DNA of 43,983 nt, taken from NCBI GenBank assembly GCA_947587025.1, contig CANPXW010000010.1:1-43983 (forward strand). Reading direction: 5' to 3'. Positions 25,328-34,973 of this stretch are shown here, one piece after another (within the stretch, counting starts at the first letter, position 1; each line of letters opens with the position of its first letter). The translations under genes and the position numbers were made by a program. The notes under the pieces are model-generated. The model was not told the DNA's origin. It was given only the letters and a program-made list of their open reading frames with translations, and ran no database searches. The DNA is from an uncultured Oscillospiraceae bacterium (lineage in GTDB: Bacteria > Bacillota > Clostridia > Oscillospirales > Oscillospiraceae).

Positions 25328-25940
25328 AAAAGGCGCGCTTATCGTCCTGTCCGGCCCATCCGGCACCGGTAAGAGCACCGTCATCCGGGCGCTTTTGCAG
25401 CTGCGGGACGACATCCGCTTTTCCATCTCCGCTACCACCCGCCAGCCCCGCGCCGGGGAGACGGACGGGGTGGAGTACTACTTCCTCACCCATGCGCAGT
25501 TTGCCGCGATGCTGGACCGGGGAGAATTCCTGGAGCACGCGGAATATGTGGGCAACTATTACGGCACGCCCGCCGGACCGGTGGAGCAGCAGCTTGCCGC
25601 CGGCTACAACGTGCTGCTGGACATCGAGGTACAGGGCGCGTCCCAGGTGATGGCGTGCCGGCCCGACGCGGTGACCGTGTTCCTCATCCCGCCCAGCTTT
25701 GAAGAGCTGGAGCGCCGTCTGCGCGCACGTGCCACGGACAACGAGCCCGCCATCCAGGGCCGGCTGGCCAAGGCCCGCGAGGAATATGGCCGCGCCCATG
25801 AGTACGATCACATCGTCGTAAACGACCTGGCGGAGTCAGCCGCGCGCGAGCTGGACGCCATCATCACCGCCGAGCTGAGCCGGCGGGAGAGAAGATACCA
25901 CTACATCCTGGAAGCATTGGAAGGAGACAAAACGCTATGA
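25317..25940 (+). CDS. gmk: Guanylate kinase
   Basis: Phosphorylates GMP to GDP with ATP. The 207-residue length is normal. It has the P-loop GPSGTGKST (13-21), the GMP-binding SATTRQPRAGETDGVEYYF, and the lid region FEELERRLRARATDNEPAI. GAAGGAGG precedes the ATG at 25317. It overlaps remA by 11 bases and rpoZ by four. Confidence 0.96.
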   Translation: MATEKGALIVLSGPSGTGKSTVIRALLQLRDDIRFSISATTRQPRAGETDGVEYYFLTHAQFAAMLDRGEFLEHAEYVGNYYGTPAGPVEQQLAAGYNVLLDIEVQGASQVMACRPDAVTVFLIPPSFEELERRLRARATDNEPAIQGRLAKAREEYGRAHEYDHIVVNDLAESAARELDAIITAELSRRERRYHYILEALEGDKTL

Positions 25941-26143
25941 TGCTCTATCCCCCCGTAGCCGATCTGGTGAGCAAGGTCGGCAGCCGTTACGCTCTGATCA
26001 ACCTGGTGGCCAAGCGGGCCCGCGCCATCTCCGCCGAGGCGGAGAATACCGGCGAGCCTTTGACGAAAAAGCCCGTGTCCGCCGCCATCGACGAGGTATA
26101 CACCGGCAAGCTCACCGCCAATACCGACAGCGGCGAGAACTGA
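25937..26143 (+). CDS. rpoZ: RNA polymerase omega subunit
   Basis: 68 residues, MMLYPPVADLVSKVGSRYAL, then NLVAKRARAISAEAE and VSAAIDEVYTGKL, the standard omega pattern. It assists folding and stability of the beta' subunit. The first of two adjacent ATG codons is favoured because AAGGAG (25919-25924) is closer. In Bacillus coaBC follows; here priA follows at once. Confidence 0.92.
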   Translation: MMLYPPVADLVSKVGSRYALINLVAKRARAISAEAENTGEPLTKKPVSAAIDEVYTGKLTANTDSGEN

Positions 26144-26147
26144 GCCG

Positions 26148-28601
26148 TTGGTCCCGGAGCTCACAGCGCGCATAGCCGTGGGGGACGTGACCTATTGGGT
26201 GGACCGTCCCTATACCTACGCCGTGCCTGAGAAGCTGGCCGGCCGGGTGCGCCCCGGCATGCGCGTGGCCGTCCCCTTTGGCGGCAGCCGTCCCCGGGAG
26301 GGGGTGGTGCTGGCCATGGGCGGACAGACCAACAAACGGCTCAAGCCCATACTGGAGGTGCTGGACGCCGAGCCCCTGCTGTCCGAGACCCAGCTGAAGC
26401 TGGCGCTTTGGATGCGGGAGCGGTTTTTCTGTACGGTGATGGACGCGGTGCGCACCATACTGCCGGCGGGACTGTGGTACAGCGTCTGGCCGGTGTATCG
26501 CCTGGCGGATGGCATGGACGCCGACGGCGCCTATGCCGCGTCCGCCGGCAGGAACGAGAAGCTGGCGCTGGACGCGGTGATCGGTCACGGCGGCCGGTGC
26601 GAGCTGGCGGATATAGAGTCCGTATTCGGCGCGAAGAACCCCGGACCGGCTCTGGCGGCCCTGGTGAAAAAGGGCGTGCTGTGCACCGAGGCGGGCGCCG
26701 CCCGCCGGGCGGGGGACAAGACCATCCTCCGGGCGTCTCTGGCCGTGACGGCGGAGCAGGCCGCCGCTCAGGCGGCCAAGTCCAGCCGGGCGGTGCGTCA
26801 GGCGGCGGTGCTGCGGGTGCTCTCCGAGCTGGGCCAGGCCAGCGTGGCGGACCTGTGCTACTTTACCGGCGCGGGCCGCGATACGGTCCGCCGTCTGGCG
26901 GAAAAGGGGCTCGTTACACTTTCCTACGAGCCGGTATACCGCCGGCCCGACTACGCCGCCGGCAGCGGGGAGGAGCCCCTGCCAGAGCTGAACCGGGCCC
27001 AGAGCGAGGCCTTCCAGGGCATCCTTGCCCTGGCCGACGGGAAGACGCCCAGGGCCGCGCTGCTCTACGGCGTCACCGGCAGCGGCAAGACCGCCGTCTA
27101 TCTGCATCTCATCCAAGAGATGCTCCGCCGGGGCAAGAGCGCCATCCTGCTGGTGCCGGAGATCGCCCTGACGCCCCAGATGCTTCAGACCTTTTCCTCC
27201 CACTTCGGCGAGCGCATCGCGGTGCTGCACTCGTCCCTGTCCATGGGCGAGCGCTACGACGAGTGGAAGCGCATCCGGGACCGGGACGCCCGTGTGGTGA
27301 TCGGCACCCGCAGCGCCATCTTCGCTCCGGCTCAGGACCTGGGCCTGGTCATCATCGACGAGGAGCAGGAGGACACCTATAAGTCCGAGTCCGGCCCCCG
27401 TTACCACGCCAGAGACGTGGCGAAATTTTTGTGCGCCCGGTCCAACGCTCTGCTGCTGCTGGGCAGCGCCACGCCGGATGTGCGATCCCGGTATTATGCC
27501 GGGACCGGCCGGTACAGCCTGTTCACCCTCCCGGAGCGCTATAACGCCATGCATCTGCCCCAGGTGCGCATCGCGGACATGCGCCGGGAGCTGAAGGCGG
27601 GCAACGATACCAGCATCTCGTCCCTTCTGCGGGACGAGCTGGCGGAGAACATCGGCCGGGGCGAGCAGTCTATATTGTTCATCAACCGCCGGGGGGCCAG
27701 CAAGCTGGTCACCTGCATGGAATGCGGGTATACTTATAAGTGCCCCAACTGCACCGCCTCGCTGACCTACCACAGCGTGGGCAATCGGCTCATGTGCCAC
27801 TACTGCGGCCATACCCAGCGGGTGGACGCGGCCTGTCCCGAGTGCGGCGGCAGGCTCAGCTACGTGGGCACCGGTACGCAGAAGGTGGTCCAGGAGCTGG
27901 GGGAGCTGTTTCCCGGCACGCCGGTGCTGCGCATGGACACGGACGCGGTGGCCCCGGTGGGCAGCCATCGGACGCTCTTCGAGCAGTTCCGGGCCCAGCG
28001 CATCCCTATCCTGGTGGGCACCCAGATGGTCACCAAGGGCCTCAACTTTGAAAACGTCACGCTGGTGGGCGTGCTCAACGCCGACCAGGGGCTCTACAGC
28101 AGCGAGTACAGGGCAGGGGAGCGGACGTTCTCCCTCATCACCCAGGTGATCGGGCGCGGCGGCCGGTTCGATAAGCCTGGCCGCGCGGTGATACAGACCT
28201 TCACCCCGGAAAATCAGATCATCCGCCAGGCCGCCCGGCAGGATTACGACAGCTTTTATCAGAGCGAGATCGCCTTGCGCCGGCTGGCGGGCACGCCGCC
28301 CTTTTCCGACCTGTTCGTGCTCACGGCCTCCGGGGCGGAGGAGACGGCGGTGGTGCGCTGCTGCGCCCAGCTGCGGGACGAGCTTGCGCGGCTATTGCGG
28401 GACGAGCCGGATGCACGCATACTGGGTCCGGCCCCGCTGCCTGTGGCCAAGGTGATGGGCGCGTGGCGGTACCGAGTGACGGTATGCTGCCCCTCCTCCA
28501 GGACCGTACGGGCCGCTGTGGACCAGGCTCTGATGCTCTTCAACGACTCCAAACGATACAAGGGCGTTTCCGTGTATGCGGATTTCGACCCCCTCAACTG
28601 A
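26148..28601 (+). CDS. priA: Primosomal protein N' (replication restart helicase)
   Basis: Restarts stalled replication forks and loads the primosome. The 817-residue length is normal. It has an N-terminal 3' DNA-end-binding domain (DVTYWVDRPYTYAVP), a winged-helix region, helicase motif I GVTGSGKTAVYLHLIQEML, motif II D404-E-E-Q, and the paired zinc knuckles between helicase lobes: CMECGYTYKCPNC and CHYCGHTQRVDAACPEC. These are followed by VGTGTQKVVQELGELFPG and later helicase motifs (VGTQMVTKGLNFENVTLVG). Motif II reads DEEQ rather than the usual DEEH of PriA. The start is TTG at 26148, four bases after rpoZ, matching the family's N-terminal length; it lacks a strong ribosome site, so coupling is likely. 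Confidence 0.95.
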   Translation: MVPELTARIAVGDVTYWVDRPYTYAVPEKLAGRVRPGMRVAVPFGGSRPREGVVLAMGGQTNKRLKPILEVLDAEPLLSETQLKLALWMRERFFCTVMDAVRTILPAGLWYSVWPVYRLADGMDADGAYAASAGRNEKLALDAVIGHGGRCELADIESVFGAKNPGPALAALVKKGVLCTEAGAARRAGDKTILRASLAVTAEQAAAQAAKSSRAVRQAAVLRVLSELGQASVADLCYFTGAGRDTVRRLAEKGLVTLSYEPVYRRPDYAAGSGEEPLPELNRAQSEAFQGILALADGKTPRAALLYGVTGSGKTAVYLHLIQEMLRRGKSAILLVPEIALTPQMLQTFSSHFGERIAVLHSSLSMGERYDEWKRIRDRDARVVIGTRSAIFAPAQDLGLVIIDEEQEDTYKSESGPRYHARDVAKFLCARSNALLLLGSATPDVRSRYYAGTGRYSLFTLPERYNAMHLPQVRIADMRRELKAGNDTSISSLLRDELAENIGRGEQSILFINRRGASKLVTCMECGYTYKCPNCTASLTYHSVGNRLMCHYCGHTQRVDAACPECGGRLSYVGTGTQKVVQELGELFPGTPVLRMDTDAVAPVGSHRTLFEQFRAQRIPILVGTQMVTKGLNFENVTLVGVLNADQGLYSSEYRAGERTFSLITQVIGRGGRFDKPGRAVIQTFTPENQIIRQAARQDYDSFYQSEIALRRLAGTPPFSDLFVLTASGAEETAVVRCCAQLRDELARLLRDEPDARILGPAPLPVAKVMGAWRYRVTVCCPSSRTVRAAVDQALMLFNDSKRYKGVSVYADFDPLN

Positions 28602-28616
28602 CAGGAGAGAGAACTT

Positions 28617-29135
28617 ATGGCACTTCGCAACATCTTGAAGCAGGGCGATGAGACCCTTACCAAGCACTGCCGCCCGGTGACCGAATTCAACGCCCGCCTG
28701 CACCAGCTGCTGGACGACATGGCCGAGACCATGCTCCAGGCCAACGGCGTGGGCCTGGCCGCCCCTCAGGTGGGCGTGCTTCGCCGCGCCGTGGTGGTAC
28801 TGGAGACCAACGTCCCCGAGGGGGAGGAGTATGTGATAGAGCTGGTCAACCCCCAGATCGTCGCCGCAGACGGAGAGCAGGAGGGCCCGGAGGGGTGCCT
28901 GTCCCTGCCCGGCTCCTACGGGCTGGTCAAGCGCCCCCTGCACGTAAAGGTGCGCGCCCAGGACAGGAATGGAGAGTTCTTCGAGCTGGATGGCGACGGG
29001 CTGACGGCCCGGGCCTTCTGCCACGAGTGCGACCATCTGGACGGGCACATGTTCACGGAGAAGTGCGACCACATCCTGTCCGACGAGGAACTGGAGGCGT
29101 ATTCCAGGCAGGAACAGCAAGAGGAGTCCGAATGA
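28617..29135 (+). CDS. def: Peptide deformylase
   Basis: Removes the N-formyl group from new proteins. 172 residues with the three signature motifs GVGLAAPQVG, EGCLSLPG (metal ligand C94) and H136-E-C-D-H140. AGGAGAG precedes the ATG. The stop overlaps fmt, the gene for the enzyme that puts on the formyl group, by four bases. Confidence 0.96.
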   Translation: MALRNILKQGDETLTKHCRPVTEFNARLHQLLDDMAETMLQANGVGLAAPQVGVLRRAVVVLETNVPEGEEYVIELVNPQIVAADGEQEGPEGCLSLPGSYGLVKRPLHVKVRAQDRNGEFFELDGDGLTARAFCHECDHLDGHMFTEKCDHILSDEELEAYSRQEQQEESE

Positions 29136-30049
29136 AGATCGTTTTCATGGGAACGCCGGATTTCGCGGCCTGCTCCCTGCAAAAGCTCATAGACGAGGGC
29201 TTTGACGTATCGGGCGTGTTCTGCCAGCCGGACAAGCCCCGCGACCGGGGCCATAAGCTGGTTCCCTGCGCGGTGAAACAGACGGCCCTGGCGGCGGGCC
29301 TGCCCGTATACCAGCCGGAGAAGCTGCGGGACGGCACGGCCCTTCAGCCCCTGCGCGGTCTGGCACCTGAGCTCATCGTGGTGGTGGCTTACGGCCGCAT
29401 CCTGCCGGAGGACATCCTGGCCCTGCCGAAGTACGGCTGCGTCAACGTCCACGGCTCGCTGCTGCCCAAGTACCGGGGCAGTGCGCCTATCCAGCGGGCA
29501 GTGCTCAGCGGCGACGCCGTCACCGGCGTGACCACCATGTATCTGTCCGCCAGCATGGACGAGGGGGACACGATATACTCCGAAGAGACGGCCATCGGGG
29601 AGACGGAGACCAGCGGCCAGCTCTTCGACCGGCTGGCCCCCATGGGTGCGGAGCTGCTGGTGCGCACAGTGCGGGCCATCGAGGCAGGCACGGCGCCCCG
29701 TATGCCCCAGGACCACAGCCGGGCCACCTACGCGCCGCCCCTTTCCAGGGAGGAGTCGCCCGTCGACTGGACCCAGCCCGCCCGCATGGTGCTCAAGCAC
29801 ATTTACGGCATGCAGCCCTGGCCCTGCGCCACGGCTGACCTGGGCGGGACGAACTTCAAGCTCTTCGCCGCAGCCTATACCTACCGGCCCACGTCCAAGG
29901 CCCCCGGCACGGTGCTTGCTGCCGGGAAGGCGGGCATAGAGGTGGCCTGCGGCGGGGGAGAGAGCATCCTCATCACCGAGCTGCAGGCGGCCGGCGGCAA
30001 GCGTATGAGCGCGGGGGCCTATCTGCTGGGCCACCCCATGGAGGTCTGA
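29132..30049 (+). CDS. fmt: Methionyl-tRNA formyltransferase
   Basis: Formylates initiator Met-tRNA using 10-formyltetrahydrofolate. 305 residues. The N-terminal transferase domain starts MKIVFMGTPDFAACSLQKL and holds NVHGSLLPKYRGSAPIQRAV (catalytic Asn, His and downstream Asp in TMYLSASMDEGD). The C-terminal OB-like domain has SPVDWTQPA. The ATG at 29132 overlaps the def stop; the much longer in-frame start at 28895 lies inside def and is rejected. Confidence 0.96.
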   Translation: MKIVFMGTPDFAACSLQKLIDEGFDVSGVFCQPDKPRDRGHKLVPCAVKQTALAAGLPVYQPEKLRDGTALQPLRGLAPELIVVVAYGRILPEDILALPKYGCVNVHGSLLPKYRGSAPIQRAVLSGDAVTGVTTMYLSASMDEGDTIYSEETAIGETETSGQLFDRLAPMGAELLVRTVRAIEAGTAPRMPQDHSRATYAPPLSREESPVDWTQPARMVLKHIYGMQPWPCATADLGGTNFKLFAAAYTYRPTSKAPGTVLAAGKAGIEVACGGGESILITELQAAGGKRMSAGAYLLGHPMEV

Positions 30050-30050
30050 C

Positions 30051-31298
30051 ATGCCCCGTCGGACGGCCCTGGAGGCACTGGAGCGATTTCGGCGGGACAG
30101 CGCCTGGAGCCGGCAGCTGATGGACGCTCTGGCGAAAAAGAACGGCCTGGACAGCCGGGATACGGCCCTGGCATCCCGTATGTTTTACGGCGTGCTGCAG
30201 AACCTGGCCCTGTGCGACTTCTATATCGACCGCTTTGCCAGGGGAAAGCTGGAGCCCAAGGTGCGGGACATCCTGCGCCTGGGCGCGTACCAGCTGCTGT
30301 TCATGGACAGCATACCGGCCAGCGCGGCGGTGAACGAGGCGGTGCGGCAGTGCCGCCAGCTGGGCTATGAGAGGGCGTCGGGACTGGTGAACGCCGTGCT
30401 GCGGCGCATGAGCCGGGAAAAGCAGGCGCTGCCGCCTGTGCCGGGCAAGGGCACGGCGGAGCACCTCTCCGTGCTCTACAGCCATCCGCTGTGGCTGACC
30501 CAGGAGCTCATATCCCTGCGGGGCTATGAGGGGGCGGAGGCGGTGCTGCGGGCCGACAACGAAGAGCCGCCGGTGTACGTCTGGCCCAACACCTGCCGCG
30601 TCACGGCGGAGCGGCTGGCGGAAAGGCTGCCGGTGCGCCAAACGGCGCGCGGCTGTGTTTTGGAGCGGAGAGGGGAGCTCTCTCAGCTGGACGCGTTCCG
30701 TCAGGGGCTTTTCTACGTCCAGGACCCGGCGGCCCACGACGCGGTATCGGCGGCGGAGCTGACGGCCGGCATGCGGGTGCTGGACGCCTGCGCCGCGCCC
30801 GGCGGCAAGAGCTTCGGCGCGGCCATCGCCATGGGAGATACGGGCGAGGTCACGGCACGGGACATCCTGGAGAAGAAGCTGGCCCTGGTGGCCCAGGGAG
30901 CCGAGCGCATGGGCCTTTCCTGCATCCGCTGCCAGCCGGGGGACGCCAGAGACATAGACGGCGGGGACTACGACGCGGTGTTCGCGGACGTGCCCTGCAG
31001 CGGCCTGGGCGTCATCCGCAAAAAGCCGGACATCCGCTACCGGGACCCGGCGCAGCTTACGTCCCTGCCGGAGCTGCAGGGGGAGCTGCTGGAGCATATC
31101 GCCTCGGCGGTGCGTCCCGGCGGCCGGCTCATCTATTCCACCTGCACCTGGCGGCCGGCGGAGAACGGCGGCGTGACCGGGCCGTTTTTGCGGGAGCATC
31201 CCGATTTTGTGAAGATCTCGGAGCGGACCTACTGGCCGGATACGGACGGAACGGACGGGTTTTATATATGCCGGATGGATCGGGTAAAAAGGATATAA
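30051..31298 (+). CDS. rsmB: 16S rRNA (cytosine-967 C5) methyltransferase
   Basis: 415 residues: an N-terminal NusB-like RNA-binding domain (about 1-130) and a C-terminal SAM-dependent methyltransferase. The latter has motif I DACAAPGGKSFG, the catalytic-cysteine motifs DVPCSGLG and YSTCTWRPAEN, and the C-terminal DGFYICRMDR. It begins one base after fmt and overlaps rlmN by 31 bases, a long overlap that suggests tight coupling. Codon 1 could be moved only slightly because the NusB domain begins at once. Confidence 0.94.
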   Translation: MPRRTALEALERFRRDSAWSRQLMDALAKKNGLDSRDTALASRMFYGVLQNLALCDFYIDRFARGKLEPKVRDILRLGAYQLLFMDSIPASAAVNEAVRQCRQLGYERASGLVNAVLRRMSREKQALPPVPGKGTAEHLSVLYSHPLWLTQELISLRGYEGAEAVLRADNEEPPVYVWPNTCRVTAERLAERLPVRQTARGCVLERRGELSQLDAFRQGLFYVQDPAAHDAVSAAELTAGMRVLDACAAPGGKSFGAAIAMGDTGEVTARDILEKKLALVAQGAERMGLSCIRCQPGDARDIDGGDYDAVFADVPCSGLGVIRKKPDIRYRDPAQLTSLPELQGELLEHIASAVRPGGRLIYSTCTWRPAENGGVTGPFLREHPDFVKISERTYWPDTDGTDGFYICRMDRVKRI

Positions 31299-32314
31299 AG
31301 GCCCTGCTGCCCGACGAGCTGGCGGCCGACTTTCAGGCGTTAGGGCTGCCGGGCTACCGGGCGGGACAGGTGTTTCGCTGGCTGGACCGGGGCGTGCGCG
31401 CCTTCGACGAGATGAGCGATCTGCCGAAGGGGCTGCGTGAGCGGCTGGACGGGCTGTATGCCATACCGTCTCTGACCATGCTCCGCCGGCAGGTGTCCGC
31501 CAAGGACGGCACGGAGAAGTATCTGTGGGCTCTGCCAGACGGGGAGAGCGTGGAGACGGTGCTCATGCGCTATAAACACGGCAGCACCGTGTGCATCTCC
31601 TCCCAGGTGGGCTGCCGGATGGGCTGCGCCTTCTGTGCCAGCACCATCGGCGGCAAGGTCCGGGACCTGACGGCGTCGGAGATGCTGGACGAGGTGCTGC
31701 GCACCGGCCTGGCCGCCGGGGAGCGCGTCGACGGCATCGTGCTCATGGGCATCGGCGAGCCGCTGGACAATTTTGATAACGTGCTGCGCTTTCTGCGCCT
31801 GGTGAACGCCCCCGATGGGGCCAACATCGGCATGCGCCACATCTCTCTTTCCACCTGCGGATTGGTGGAAGCGATTGACAAACTGGCCGCTCTTCATTTA
31901 CAATTGACGCTGTCCGTGTCCCTGCACGCGCCGGACGACGAGACCCGCGCCAGGCTCATGCCGGTGAACGCCGCCTATGGCGTGGACGCGCTGTACGCGG
32001 CCTGCGAGCGGTATTTTCACACCACCGGCAGGCGCGTCTCCTTTGAGTACGCCATGGTGCGGGATGTGAACGACACGCCGCGGCACGCGGATATGCTCAT
32101 CCGCCGTCTGCGGGGGACCGGGTCTCATGTGAATCTCATTAGGCTCAACTATGTCTCCGAGCGGGGTCTGCTGCCCTCCCCGGAGCAGACGGTACGGGCC
32201 TTTGCAGACAGGCTTTCCGCCGGCGGTGTGACCGTCACCGTTCGCCGGCGGCTGGGAAGCGACATCGACGCCGCCTGCGGCCAGCTCCGCCGGGGCAGGA
32301 TGAGGGAGCCATGA
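31268..32314 (+). CDS. rlmN: 23S rRNA A2503 / tRNA A37 C2-methyltransferase (radical SAM)
   Basis: 348 residues. The radical-SAM cluster motif is C116-R-M-G-C120-A-F-C123, preceded by STVCISSQVG. Also seen are GIVLMGIGEPLDNFDNV, ISLSTCGLVEAI (the methyl-carrying Cys region is near the end of the family's motifs) and LSVSLHAPDDETRARLMPVN. The enzyme methylates C2 of adenine by a methyl-cysteine route. The start lies within the rsmB end and the stop overlaps prpC (ATGA). Confidence 0.95.
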   Translation: MPDGSGKKDIKALLPDELAADFQALGLPGYRAGQVFRWLDRGVRAFDEMSDLPKGLRERLDGLYAIPSLTMLRRQVSAKDGTEKYLWALPDGESVETVLMRYKHGSTVCISSQVGCRMGCAFCASTIGGKVRDLTASEMLDEVLRTGLAAGERVDGIVLMGIGEPLDNFDNVLRFLRLVNAPDGANIGMRHISLSTCGLVEAIDKLAALHLQLTLSVSLHAPDDETRARLMPVNAAYGVDALYAACERYFHTTGRRVSFEYAMVRDVNDTPRHADMLIRRLRGTGSHVNLIRLNYVSERGLLPSPEQTVRAFADRLSAGGVTVTVRRRLGSDIDAACGQLRRGRMREP

Positions 32315-33051
32315 GTTTTTTCGGACTGAGCGACAAAGGCCGGTACCGGGCCGAGAATCAGGATTCCTTCGCGATGGGCCCTGTCCGTGACGGGGTCCTG
32401 GCCGTGGTGTGCGACGGCATGGGCGGCGAGGCCCACGGACTGCTGGCCAGTGAGATGGCGGCGAACCGGTTCTTTGCCTTCGCCCGCGCGGCGCTGGAGG
32501 CGTCGGAGGGTGAGGACGCGGCCGACATCCTCTGCCAGGCCACGGACGCGGCCAACCGGAAGGTATACCGCTGCGCCTGCCAGGGAGAGGAATATGCCGG
32601 CATGGGGACCACCCTGGTGGCGGGGTTCTGGCAGAGCGATACGGCGACCTTCGTCAACGTGGGGGACAGCCGGGCATACCGCGCCGCCAAGGACGGCATC
32701 ATACAGATCAGCCACGACCACTCCCGGGTGCAGGAGATGATCGACCGGGGCCAGATCACCCAGTCCCAGGGCCGCAACCACCCGGCCCGGAAGTTCATTA
32801 CCCGGGCGGTGGGCAGCGAGCGATTCGTCCGATGCGACGTGTTCACCGTGCCCGTCCGTGAGGGCGACCGGTTCCTGCTCTGCTCCGACGGGCTCACAAA
32901 GGCCCTGGAGGACGCGGAGCTGCACCGTGTGCTGCTGGCGGAGGACAACGCGGAGGCCGCCTGCGGCACCCTTATCCGCGAAGCATTGGAGAGCGAGGCA
33001 AGAGACAACGTGACAGTCGTTGTGATCATTCCGAAGAAAGGAGGCGCCTGA
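32311..33051 (+). CDS. prpC: PP2C-family Ser/Thr protein phosphatase
   Basis: 246 residues; it reverses phosphorylation by the neighbouring kinase. PP2C motifs with metal-binding aspartates are visible: RAENQDSF, VVCDGMGGEAHG, NVGDSRAYRA, LCSDGLTKAL and DNVTVVVI. It starts inside the rlmN stop (ATGA) and ends two bases before the kinase ATG, whose AGGAGG lies in the phosphatase coding end. Confidence 0.95.
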   Translation: MSFFGLSDKGRYRAENQDSFAMGPVRDGVLAVVCDGMGGEAHGLLASEMAANRFFAFARAALEASEGEDAADILCQATDAANRKVYRCACQGEEYAGMGTTLVAGFWQSDTATFVNVGDSRAYRAAKDGIIQISHDHSRVQEMIDRGQITQSQGRNHPARKFITRAVGSERFVRCDVFTVPVREGDRFLLCSDGLTKALEDAELHRVLLAEDNAEAACGTLIREALESEARDNVTVVVIIPKKGGA

Positions 33052-33053
33052 TA

Positions 33054-34973
33054 ATGGAGAATAAAGTAAATTGGCGTCTCGGAAAAATACTGGACGACCG
33101 GTATAAGATCGAATCCGTGGTGGGCATCGGCGGCATGGCCGTGGTGTACAAGGCCTATGACCAGCAGGAGGACCGGCCCGTGGCCGTGAAGGTGCTGCGG
33201 GACGACGTGGCCATGGACGCGGAGAGCCGCCGGCAGTTCCGCAAGGAATACGAGGCCGTGGCCAAGCTGAGCCATCCCAATATCCGCGCCGTATACGACG
33301 TGGTCGTATCCGGCGACACGGAGTATATCGTGATGGAGTATGTGGACGGCATCAACCTCAAGCAGTACCTGAAAAAGCAGGCGCGGCTGCCCTGGCGGGA
33401 GGTGCTGGATCTGTCCATCCAGATCGCCCGCGCCCTGGGCCACGCCCACAGCCGGGGCATCATCCACCTGGACGTCAAGCCCCAGAATATCATGCTCCCG
33501 AGAGACGGCGCGGTGAAGATAGCCGACTTTGGCATCGCCCAGATAGACGAGGGCGCGGAGGACGGCTCCTCAGACGAGGCGGTGGGCAGCATCCACTATA
33601 TCTCTCCGGAGCAGGCCAAGGGCGAGGCGGTGGACGCCCGTTCCGACATCTACTCTCTCGGCGTGGTCATGTACGAGATGCTCACGGGCGAGCTGCCCTA
33701 TAACGGGGAGACTGCGGAGCAGATCGTGGTGCAGCATTATTCCGTCATCCCGCCCGCGCCCAGCGAGACCGACCCGTCCATCCCGCCGGAGCTGGAGGCA
33801 GCCACTCTCCGCGCCATGGAGCCGGACCCGGCGGACCGCTATGCCACGGCGGAAGAGATGCTCTCTGAGCTGGAGGCGTGCGCGGAGAACCTGCAGACAG
33901 AGCCTGCCCCGGAGCCGGAACAGGCTATGGACCAGGAGCAGGAGCCTCTGCCGGAGCCGGAGATGGAGATGGAACAGCAGCCCCTGCCGGAGCCGATACC
34001 TGCTCCGGCGGTGGTGGAGGCGGCGGCTGAGCTCGCGCCCGAGGCCCCAGCCGGCGCGGTGCCGTCCCGCATCCTGCGTGACGAGATACGCGTGGTGCGC
34101 AAAAACGTTCCCCGCATCAGCCATGCGGGCGAGCTGTCCAGGGAGGGCTATGCCCGCCGCCGAGCCAGGGCCAACAGCATCAGCATGCTGCTGGGCTTCG
34201 CTCTGGTGACGGTGTTCGCCCTGGGGCTGTTCGCCTTCGTGTGGCGCTACTGGCTCAAGGACATCTTCCAGGAAGCGGAGAGGGTGGAGGTGCCCTCTCT
34301 CGTGGGCCTGAACATCGACGATGTGACGGAGAACGAGTCGATCAGCTCCGTATACGATCTGGAGATACTTTATCGGTCCGACCCCAATTTCCATATGGGC
34401 ATCATCATGGAGCAGGACCCGCCCGCCGGTTCCAGCCGCATGGTCGTTTCCGACGGCATCGACCTGACGCTGACGGTCAGCTCCGGTCTGCAGATGGAGC
34501 GGCTGCCCTACGATCTGGTCAACAGCCCCTTCACGGAAGCCCAGGTGGAGCTGGAGGCTATGGGCATGGAGGTCGTCATCGCCCGCCAGGAGTCCGATTC
34601 CATCACGGAGAACTACGTCATTTCGACCAATCCCGCTCCCGGCCAGCCTGTGGTCAGCGGCAGTACCGTGACCATCTACGTGAGCGCCGGGCCGTCTGCG
34701 GCCTACACCAGCGTTCCCAACGTGGTGGGCCAGACGAAGGCCGCCGCGCTGCTGTCGCTGCAGCGGGCGGGTCTGATCTGCACGGAGAACGAGATCACCT
34801 ACGCCAACTCCGCCGCTGAGATGACCGGTCTGGTGCTGAGCCAGAACTACGCCGAGGGCACCTCTGTGGTCAGCGGCACCCAGGTCTATCTGACCATCGG
34901 CAGCGGTCCCACCCAGACCGAACAGTCCGCCGTCAGCTCCGGCGCGGTGGCGCCTCCTCCTGCCGATGGCTGA
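33054..34973 (+). CDS. prkC: Membrane Ser/Thr protein kinase with PASTA repeats
   Basis: 639 residues. Cytoplasmic kinase domain at about 12-275 with glycine loop VVGIGGMAVVYKA, the VAVKVL lysine, DFG in IADFGIA, and SIHYISPEQAKGE in the activation segment. A Pro/Glu-rich juxtamembrane linker (about 285-330), one membrane segment (about 376-398) and three extracellular PASTA repeats (about 411-481, 482-550, 551-620) follow. PASTA repeats sense muropeptides or lipid II; the kinase controls growth, wall synthesis and spore germination in relatives. The catalytic loop reads H138-L-D140 where PrkC kinases normally have HRD, so the arginine that anchors the phosphorylated activation loop is missing. 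AGGAGG lies eight bases before the ATG. It overlaps rsgA by eight bases. Confidence 0.95.
   Translation: MENKVNWRLGKILDDRYKIESVVGIGGMAVVYKAYDQQEDRPVAVKVLRDDVAMDAESRRQFRKEYEAVAKLSHPNIRAVYDVVVSGDTEYIVMEYVDGINLKQYLKKQARLPWREVLDLSIQIARALGHAHSRGIIHLDVKPQNIMLPRDGAVKIADFGIAQIDEGAEDGSSDEAVGSIHYISPEQAKGEAVDARSDIYSLGVVMYEMLTGELPYNGETAEQIVVQHYSVIPPAPSETDPSIPPELEAATLRAMEPDPADRYATAEEMLSELEACAENLQTEPAPEPEQAMDQEQEPLPEPEMEMEQQPLPEPIPAPAVVEAAAELAPEAPAGAVPSRILRDEIRVVRKNVPRISHAGELSREGYARRRARANSISMLLGFALVTVFALGLFAFVWRYWLKDIFQEAERVEVPSLVGLNIDDVTENESISSVYDLEILYRSDPNFHMGIIMEQDPPAGSSRMVVSDGIDLTLTVSSGLQMERLPYDLVNSPFTEAQVELEAMGMEVVIARQESDSITENYVISTNPAPGQPVVSGSTVTIYVSAGPSAAYTSVPNVVGQTKAAALLSLQRAGLICTENEITYANSAAEMTGLVLSQNYAEGTSVVSGTQVYLTIGSGPTQTEQSAVSSGAVAPPPADG

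Noticed and set aside
27357-27368. PriA helicase motif II reads DEEQ rather than DEEH
   Set aside because: All other PriA motifs and the zinc knuckles are intact, and other helicases use Gln here; I treat it as a family variant rather than a defect.
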